Assembly (NCBI GenBank): GCA_002482535.1
Contig: DLGE01000007.1
Coordinates: 124,001-188,000, forward strand
Direction: 5' to 3'
Length of the DNA stretch: 64,000 bases
DNA from: Peptococcaceae bacterium UBA7702
GTDB taxonomy: Bacteria > Bacillota > Dehalobacteriia > UBA7702
The notes beneath the pieces were generated by a model. That model searched no databases. It was not told the origin of the DNA and saw only the letters and a program-made list of their open reading frames with translations. Within the stretch, counting starts at the first letter, position 1; each line of letters opens with the position of its first letter. Shown one piece after another: positions 58,743 through 64,000 of this stretch. Both the position numbers and the translations under genes were made by a program.

Positions 58743-60825
58743 ATTCTTTCCCTCCTTTCCTTGGGCTTTCTTGGCTTTTTCTGATGGAACAGACACCGTC
58801 ATGGATCACCGCAGTTTCAAAACCTTTAGGGAGCAGCATGGTCGTGTCGTTAAAAGCGATCAGGGCGGGACCGGTCAAGACTTCCTGGAGATCGCAGCTG
58901 TGGTAAACCGGCACAGAGATCATGCCACTTAAGCCAAAGGGTTCACCGGCGACCTTTGCTGCTCCCGGCCCTTGCCTTTCTGTCTCAAAAGGAAAGAGAC
59001 GGTGCTTGACGCCCTTTTCGTAACATTCCAGTTGAAAATGGACGATCTCCCAGGCCTTCTCCGGTTCGGCGTAGCCGTAGAGAGCTTCGTGTTTCCTGTA
59101 AAAAGCTGCGGCAAGGGAAGCGGGATCCGTCAAATAAGCAGCCTCCCAGACCACGGGAATCTCGTGATGCTGACCGACGGCGCGCATTTCCGCTGTGACG
59201 CGAAACGCGATATTTTTTGGAGCAACGCCGAGACGGCGAAGCTCCGCCGCTCCCGCAGCCTTCATTCCTTGCAGTCTCGTTTCAATGGCCGACGCGTCAA
59301 AATGATCCTGCTCCATAAAGAAACTGCGGGAAAAATCGCAGCGGCGGGCAGCCCCCAGCATACCCCAGGCGCAAAACACCGGGGAGGTCACGGGAAAGAG
59401 CACTTCCCGCATGTTCAGGGTTTCCATGACATTGGCGGCGAACAGCGGAAAAGCGCCGCCGGCGCTGATCAGAGTATAGTCCCGGCTATCCTGGCCTTTG
59501 GCCACGGTAACGAGGCGGAGGGCGTCGGCCGTCATTTCCACGGCGACCCGATAGATCATATCCGCTGCCGCCACAGTACCGATGCCTAAGGGAGCAGCCA
59601 CTTTTTCTTTCATCAGCGCCGCGGCCTTATCATGGCACAGTTGCAGCTTGCCCCCGAGGAATTGCCTTTGGGGAAAAAGCCCCAGCAGCAAGAGGGCGTC
59701 GGTAATGGTAATTTCTTTGCCACCCTGGCCGTAACAGACCGGTCCGGGTTGGGAACCGGCGGATTCGGGACCGATCAGCAAGCGGCCCCCCTCATCCACC
59801 CGAATGATACTGCCGCCGCCGGCGCCGACGGAATGAATGTTGACCATGGGCAGAGACAAGGGATAACCATCGATCTCCCCGCCGGGAACCAACTTCTGCC
59901 CTTCACCATCTAAAACGTGGACGTCGAAGCTGGTGCCGCCCATATCCGCTAAAATTGTCCGCTTCTTCGCGCAGAGTCCGCTCAACCCGTCATTGCCGCA
60001 AGCGCCGCCGGCCGGACCGGACATCAGTGTTTTTACGGCGAGCTCCGACTGGGCGTCGATGTCACTGACACCGCCACTGTTCATCATGATGTGGATCGGC
60101 TTTTCCCAACCGTAGGCCGTAAGCCTTGTTTTTAAGGCGGCGAGGTAATCCTTTAAAAGCGGCGAGAGATAGGCATTGAGCACCGTGGTGACCGTGCGCT
60201 CGTACTCCCTGATCCGCGGCGCCACATCGGAAGAAAGTGTCACGAAGACTCCGGGCAGTTCCCGACGGATGATTTCCGCTGTCTTTCTTTCGTGCTCCGG
60301 ATTTAGAAAGGAAAACAGATAACAGACGGCAATGGCTTTTACTTTGGCCCTGCGGCATACTTCACAGGCTTTGATCACGCTTTCTTCCTCTAATTCCCGG
60401 ATCACCTCGCCTTTATAATCCATGCGTTGGGCGATACCCAAGCGCAATCGCCGGGGAATGAGCACCGGCGGGGTCAACGCCCGCAAATCCCATTGGTTTT
60501 TCAGTTGCGCGCGGCGAATTTCCAGTGCGTCACGAAAACCCTCTGTTGTAAGGAGCGCCGTTTTAACGCCCTTCTTTTCCAGAAGAGCGTTCAGCGCCAG
60601 GGTAGTTCCATAAACAATCTGTTCCGTTTCCTTTAACAAATCTGGAAGTGTAAAGCCGAAAGCAGCCGCCAGTTCCGTCAAACCGGCAATGATGCTTTCA
60701 ACAGGGTCTTCCTGATTTGTGGGATATTTGACAAAATGCCGTTCATCGGGATGCTCCTCCCCGATTCGTTCGGCGGTAAAATCCGTGAAGGTACCGCCGG
60801 TATCGATCGCTATTTTGATCATCAT
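58726..60825 (-). CDS. Hydantoinase A / oxoprolinase family subunit
   Basis: A 699-residue protein of the HyuA/AcxA family with a sugar-kinase-like fold. IAIDTGGTFTDFTAER at residue 4 is the ATP-binding loop. VYGTTLALNALLEKKGVKTA and ADMGGTSFDVHVLD with NIHSVGAGGGSII are typical, as is TAEMRAVGQHHEIPV in the C-terminal part. Start ATG at 60825 or the adjacent one at 60822. It is 13 bp after ubiD in the operon. It would phosphorylate the substrate for HyuB. Confidence 0.92.
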   Translation of the reverse strand: MMIKIAIDTGGTFTDFTAERIGEEHPDERHFVKYPTNQEDPVESIIAGLTELAAAFGFTLPDLLKETEQIVYGTTLALNALLEKKGVKTALLTTEGFRDALEIRRAQLKNQWDLRALTPPVLIPRRLRLGIAQRMDYKGEVIRELEEESVIKACEVCRRAKVKAIAVCYLFSFLNPEHERKTAEIIRRELPGVFVTLSSDVAPRIREYERTVTTVLNAYLSPLLKDYLAALKTRLTAYGWEKPIHIMMNSGGVSDIDAQSELAVKTLMSGPAGGACGNDGLSGLCAKKRTILADMGGTSFDVHVLDGEGQKLVPGGEIDGYPLSLPMVNIHSVGAGGGSIIRVDEGGRLLIGPESAGSQPGPVCYGQGGKEITITDALLLLGLFPQRQFLGGKLQLCHDKAAALMKEKVAAPLGIGTVAAADMIYRVAVEMTADALRLVTVAKGQDSRDYTLISAGGAFPLFAANVMETLNMREVLFPVTSPVFCAWGMLGAARRCDFSRSFFMEQDHFDASAIETRLQGMKAAGAAELRRLGVAPKNIAFRVTAEMRAVGQHHEIPVVWEAAYLTDPASLAAAFYRKHEALYGYAEPEKAWEIVHFQLECYEKGVKHRLFPFETERQGPGAAKVAGEPFGLSGMISVPVYHSCDLQEVLTGPALIAFNDTTMLLPKGFETAVIHDGVCSIRKSQESPRKGGKEYGQGQ

Positions 60826-60838
60826 TTCACCTTCTGCC

Positions 60839-62212
60839 TTATTTCACGTATCGATGCAGCCGTTTCACCGCTTCCGCTACCCTCTCATCCATCTCGATTT
60901 TAGGCGAAAAGCCCGAGAGAGGCTTGGTGGCATCGATCCCCATTTTCGAAGTGCGGCTCAGTTCATCGGTGGAGGGATCCAAGGTGACCCCCATGCCGAG
61001 GTGCTGGGGCAGGATGGTTACGCCATAGTCAGCCTGAAGCCGCGTGGCCAAGGCCCAGAGAACCTCCTCCTCATTGAAAACATCGACGTCCTCATCGACG
61101 ACGATCACCATTTTGATGTTGTGATCCACGGCAAAAGCCGCGTAGATTGCCTGTTGAGGCTGGCCTTCGGCGATTTTTTTCATGGAGATGTAGCAATGAA
61201 AGAGGCCGCAAGCGGAAAAGGGAGCGTGGACGGCTTTGATGTTGGGCAGCGTCTGATGGAGGGCGTTCAATACATCCCCTTCCCGCTGGATGGCGACGAC
61301 AGTGATGTGTTCGCTGCTCATCCCCGGAGTGATATCGTGGTAAAAAGCATTTTCCCGGTAGCGTATGGCGTTTACCTGAAACACATTTTCCGTACTGCGG
61401 AAACAGGCGTAATTGGTGAATTCGGCGAAGGGACCTTCCTTTTCACGGACACCGGCAAGAATTTCCCCCTCCAGAACGATTTCGGCGTAGGCGGGTACCT
61501 GGAGATCCGAAGTAACACAATCCGCCACCTGGAGGGGTTCCCCGAAAAGCCCGGCGATGGCGCCGTATTTACCTTGGTCATAGGGGATGAGGGCCATAGA
61601 ACCAAGGGCAATGTTGGGGTGTACGCCGATGACCACGGCGGCTTTGAGATTTTCGCCCCGCTCTTCACTGCGGCGGAAATACTCCCAAAGGCGCTGGCGG
61701 GAATGGAGGGAGATCCCCAGCTTGTTTTTGCCCTTTAACTGCATACGGTGAAACCCCAAGGTCTCTACGCCGCTCTCGGGATCCCGGGCCACACAGAGGC
61801 CGCTGGTCACATAGGGACCGGCGTCGATGGGAAAATGGGTGGGGATCGGCAGATCGTAAAGATTGACCTCATCCCCGGTGAGACAATGGGCGTCACAGGG
61901 CGGGTTTTCGGTAATTTTCACTTCCTCAATGCGGTTTTTGATGCGGTTGGCATAAGCCGCTGCCACTTCGTCGGCGCTAACGCCAAGGCCCTCGGCAAAC
62001 CGCTCGCGACAGCCAAGGATGTTGGTAACCACGGGAAAAGCGCTGTTTTCCACCTGATCGAAGACGACAATGGGATGACGGCGCTCTTTTTCCAGATCCA
62101 TCATCAAGGTGGTCATTTCATAATCTCTTTTGACGGATTCTGCGACATGGCGAAGGTTCCCCGCGGCCTTGGCCCGGTTTAAAAAATCTCTTAGATCCTG
62201 ACTCTGACTCAT
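60839..62212 (-). CDS. UbiD-family decarboxylase
   Basis: A 457-residue prenylated-FMN-dependent decarboxylase or carboxylase. The start at 62212 follows TAAGGAG. Active-site stretches: LGFHRMQLKGKNKLGISLH with the conserved Arg region, KEGPFAEFTNYACF with the Glu of the Glu-x-Glu pair, and VDEDVDVFNEEEVLWALATR. Such enzymes act on aromatic or unsaturated acids. No UbiX-type prFMN synthase is in the window. It lies between the ECF transporter and HyuA, so it probably works on the imported compound or a breakdown product. Confidence 0.9.
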   Translation of the reverse strand: MSQSQDLRDFLNRAKAAGNLRHVAESVKRDYEMTTLMMDLEKERRHPIVVFDQVENSAFPVVTNILGCRERFAEGLGVSADEVAAAYANRIKNRIEEVKITENPPCDAHCLTGDEVNLYDLPIPTHFPIDAGPYVTSGLCVARDPESGVETLGFHRMQLKGKNKLGISLHSRQRLWEYFRRSEERGENLKAAVVIGVHPNIALGSMALIPYDQGKYGAIAGLFGEPLQVADCVTSDLQVPAYAEIVLEGEILAGVREKEGPFAEFTNYACFRSTENVFQVNAIRYRENAFYHDITPGMSSEHITVVAIQREGDVLNALHQTLPNIKAVHAPFSACGLFHCYISMKKIAEGQPQQAIYAAFAVDHNIKMVIVVDEDVDVFNEEEVLWALATRLQADYGVTILPQHLGMGVTLDPSTDELSRTSKMGIDATKPLSGFSPKIEMDERVAEAVKRLHRYVK

Positions 62213-62232
62213 ATCGTTTCTCCTTATCTTCT

Positions 62233-62799
62233 TTATCGAGTCAATCCCGATTTCTTCAACGCGTCGTAGGCCAATTTGGTCAGCACCGTGGAGCAGGGCC
62301 AACAAACGGCAATCACGATCAACGTTTCCACCAGGGCGACATTCACCGGTAGATTATAGATCAGGATGAGCCCCACGAAAACAATGGCGTTGCCCAAAAC
62401 ATTGCAGAAAAATTGGGCGAGAATATGATGGCTCCATTTTTCCATGGAATACCGTTTGGCCACCAGGGAAACGCCGAGGGAACCCAAGGCATTGGCAAAA
62501 ACAAAGGCCAGCCAAAGAGGGCTGTACCAAATGGAGATCAGCGCCTCCACTTCCCCGGCGATCAACCCCGCGGGCTGACGGTAAAGCAAGGCGATGATGC
62601 CGGTAAAAAAGGCCCAGCAGGTGCCGTTGATCAGATACATCCCGGCTTTACCCGTGGGCAGCAGGTTATCGATGAACCCCGTGGCTTGACAGGCGATGAC
62701 AAAGACGATGCCCAAGATCACGGAGCCCACCAGGGCTTTGGTGTCGGTTCTGAAAAAGCTGTTGTGCTGGGCAAGTTCTTTTGGTTGAGACATGGTCAT
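62233..62799 (-). CDS. ECF transporter S component, MptD-like
   Basis: A 188-residue membrane protein with five to six segments. The layout ALVGSVILGIVFVIACQATG, GTCWAFFTGIIALLYRQPAG, AGEVEALISIWYSPLWLAF and NLPVNVALVETLI fits the MptD-type substrate-binding S components of energy-coupling factor transporters. It follows the T component by 24 bp and ends 20 bp before ubiD. Its ligand is unknown; the operon suggests the substrate of UbiD/HyuAB. Confidence 0.78.
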   Translation of the reverse strand: MTMSQPKELAQHNSFFRTDTKALVGSVILGIVFVIACQATGFIDNLLPTGKAGMYLINGTCWAFFTGIIALLYRQPAGLIAGEVEALISIWYSPLWLAFVFANALGSLGVSLVAKRYSMEKWSHHILAQFFCNVLGNAIVFVGLILIYNLPVNVALVETLIVIAVCWPCSTVLTKLAYDALKKSGLTR

Positions 62800-62823
62800 T
62801 TCCTCCTAAAATTTACTTAATAC

Positions 62824-63579
62824 TTAAATATGAATATAGAAATTTAAAACAATAAAGGCAATGGGCAGCAAAAAGCAGCAGCCGATTTCGGCGGCGGTGA
62901 GATGCAGCTCCTTGGAGAAGGTCCGCCTTTCACTTTTACCGAAGCCCCTCAACTCCATGGAAAGGGCGATTTCTGAAGTGCGGCGGAGGGCCCGGTAGAG
63001 AAAGGGCATCACGGTGAGGGGCATCATTTTAACGCGGTTTACCAGGCCGGCGGCAGCCACGCCGCGGACTGCCTGGCTATCGCTGATTGACGCGTACTCC
63101 TCCTTGAGCAGCGGCAAAAACCGCGCCGCCATCGTGATCAGCATCGCGTAACGGTAAGGCACACGAAAGCCGATGAGCATCAGCACGGCGTCCTCCGACG
63201 GCGTCCAGGTCATCATCTGAATCGCTGCCAAAGAAACGGCGACGGTGCGCAAGAGGCCAAGGAGTGCGGCGGGGAGGGCGCCGCTGTAGACTTCGAGGAT
63301 TCCCCACTGCCAGATCACCACACCTTCCCTGTTAAAGAGCAACTGCATCAGAAAGAGCTGTGAGGCGACGATGAGGAAAAGCAGCAGCAAAATGCTGTAC
63401 TTTTTCACACTCCCCGTCAAAAACAGATCGGTAAAAAACACCAGGGCAATGATAATGGCCTGGGTAGCCAAAGAAGGAGACAGCAGCGCGGTGAAGAGCA
63501 ATGTGAGGCACCAAATCAATTTCAGGCGGGGGTCAAAAATATCAGACCGCTTTCTCTTCATGTTCATCTTCATGTTCAT
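62824..63579 (-). CDS. ECF transporter T component
   Basis: A 251-residue energy-coupling transmembrane protein (CbiQ/EcfT type). The start at 63579 follows GGGAGGAAG and gives MNMKMNMKRKRSDIFDPRLK; the start lies inside the ATPase gene, overlapping it by 38 nt. LKLIWCLTLLFTALLSPSLA opens the membrane region, and the coupling helices show MELRGFGKSERR. It joins the ATPase to the S component. Confidence 0.88.
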   Translation of the reverse strand: MNMKMNMKRKRSDIFDPRLKLIWCLTLLFTALLSPSLATQAIIIALVFFTDLFLTGSVKKYSILLLLFLIVASQLFLMQLLFNREGVVIWQWGILEVYSGALPAALLGLLRTVAVSLAAIQMMTWTPSEDAVLMLIGFRVPYRYAMLITMAARFLPLLKEEYASISDSQAVRGVAAAGLVNRVKMMPLTVMPFLYRALRRTSEIALSMELRGFGKSERRTFSKELHLTAAEIGCCFLLPIAFIVLNFYIHI

Positions 63580-64000
63580 GTCTTTCTTCCTCCCCTCCCT
63601 GCCAAAGGGACGCGGCGACGGTTTCGAAATCCCTCTGTTCATAGTCGGCGCTGAGCCGCTGGCGATCCAGGAGCAGAATGCGGTCGGCATAAGCCAACAC
63701 CGCTCCCGGATCGTGGCTGACGAGGATCACGGTGCCGCCGTCGGCGCGGAAGTCCGCCAGCAGATCCATGACCAGACGGCAGTCTTCCTCTTGAAGACCG
63801 GCGGTGGGTTCGTCGGCGATGATGATTTCCGGATCGTGGATTAGCGCCGAGGCCGCCGCCAACTTTTGGCGCTGACCCCGGCTTAAACACTGGGGATGAC
63901 AGTCCCCGTAGGCGGCAAGACCCACCTTCTTTAAGATTTTTTCGACCTTCGCGGTTTTTTCCGCTTCTTTGAGAGGCAAATTCTTTAAGGCAAAAGCGGC
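63542..64000 (-). CDS. ECF transporter ATPase (C-terminal part, cut by window edge)
   Basis: The last 150 or so residues of an ABC ATPase. The signature LSRGQRQKLAAASALI, Walker B IIIADEPTAGLQ and the switch ILVSHDPG are present, with a highly charged tail EERHEHEDEHEEKAV. The Walker A half lies beyond the window. The frame overlaps the T component gene. It is the energy source of the ECF importer that begins the operon. Confidence 0.88.
   Translation of the reverse strand, partial: AAFALKNLPLKEAEKTAKVEKILKKVGLAAYGDCHPQCLSRGQRQKLAAASALIHDPEIIIADEPTAGLQEEDCRLVMDLLADFRADGGTVILVSHDPGAVLAYADRILLLDRQRLSADYEQRDFETVAASLWQGGEEERHEHEDEHEEKAV

Noticed and set aside
57138..58784. A 548-codon frame on the plus strand
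   Set aside because: It lies wholly antisense to the well-supported hyuB gene, has no family motifs and results from the G/C-rich third positions of the true gene.
1..64000. CRISPR arrays and classical defence systems
   Set aside because: No regularly spaced direct repeats and no cas, restriction or toxin-antitoxin motifs were found.

Overview
The window looks like the chromosome of an anaerobic, probably spore-forming member of the Bacillota with a methylotrophic or acetogen-like amine metabolism. The evidence is four MttB-superfamily methyltransferases, one of which has an in-frame amber codon exactly where pyrrolysine sits in trimethylamine methyltransferases. There are also two UroD-fold methyltransferase genes of the MtbA/MtaA type, a pair of SpoVA-like membrane proteins, a single-cluster ferredoxin, Shine-Dalgarno sites of the AAGGAGG type and strong U-tract terminators. 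The genus cannot be fixed from this sequence. No corrinoid protein, RamA-type activator or pyl gene lies in the window, so those parts of the pathway must be elsewhere.

Layout: 1-5000 holds uvrA (cut by the window edge), uvrB and a P-loop ATPase. 5155-8732 holds two EutH-like permeases with a LuxR-type regulator. 8989-15079 holds a small lipoprotein, a membrane-anchored AraC regulator, and a kinase-like protein (APH fold), an MttB-family methyltransferase and an EamA/DMT permease in a row. 15181-19000 holds ybaK, a tiny membrane protein, tmRNA, phage remnants and an IS3-family element with a broken orfB. 19152-21877 holds a DMT permease and a MerR regulator that share a matching 19-bp-spacer operator. 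22051-28074 holds a PucR regulator, a UroD-type methyltransferase, SpoVA-like proteins and nadE. 28167-33997 holds household genes and an aroF-tyrA-pheA operon under a Phe/Tyr-rich leader-peptide attenuator. 34141-40912 is the main methylamine locus: three MttB paralogues (the last with the amber/pyrrolysine codon) and an MFS permease, divergent from a MerR regulator with interlocked promoters. 40938-55638 is mixed metabolism: aroQ, a TIGR00300 ornithine cyclodeaminase-like protein, ArsR, EamA, SDR, NUDIX, U32 peptidase, Fe-ADH, DegV, a tandem-fused UroD methyltransferase, AzlCD and a flavoprotein. 55711-64000 is one operon read leftward: an ECF transporter (ATPase, T and S), UbiD decarboxylase, HyuA, HyuB and a DUF2284 fusion protein, which looks like an uncharacterised uptake-and-breakdown pathway.

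Scattered through the intergenic gaps is a family of non-coding repeats of roughly 150-250 bp. They have 15-bp terminal inverted repeats related to AGGCTGTCGAGAAAG and are bordered by hairpins. Four copies are described, and in three of them the two flanking hairpins within a copy share their arms. All gene calls are by reading translations and motifs; no database search was possible.
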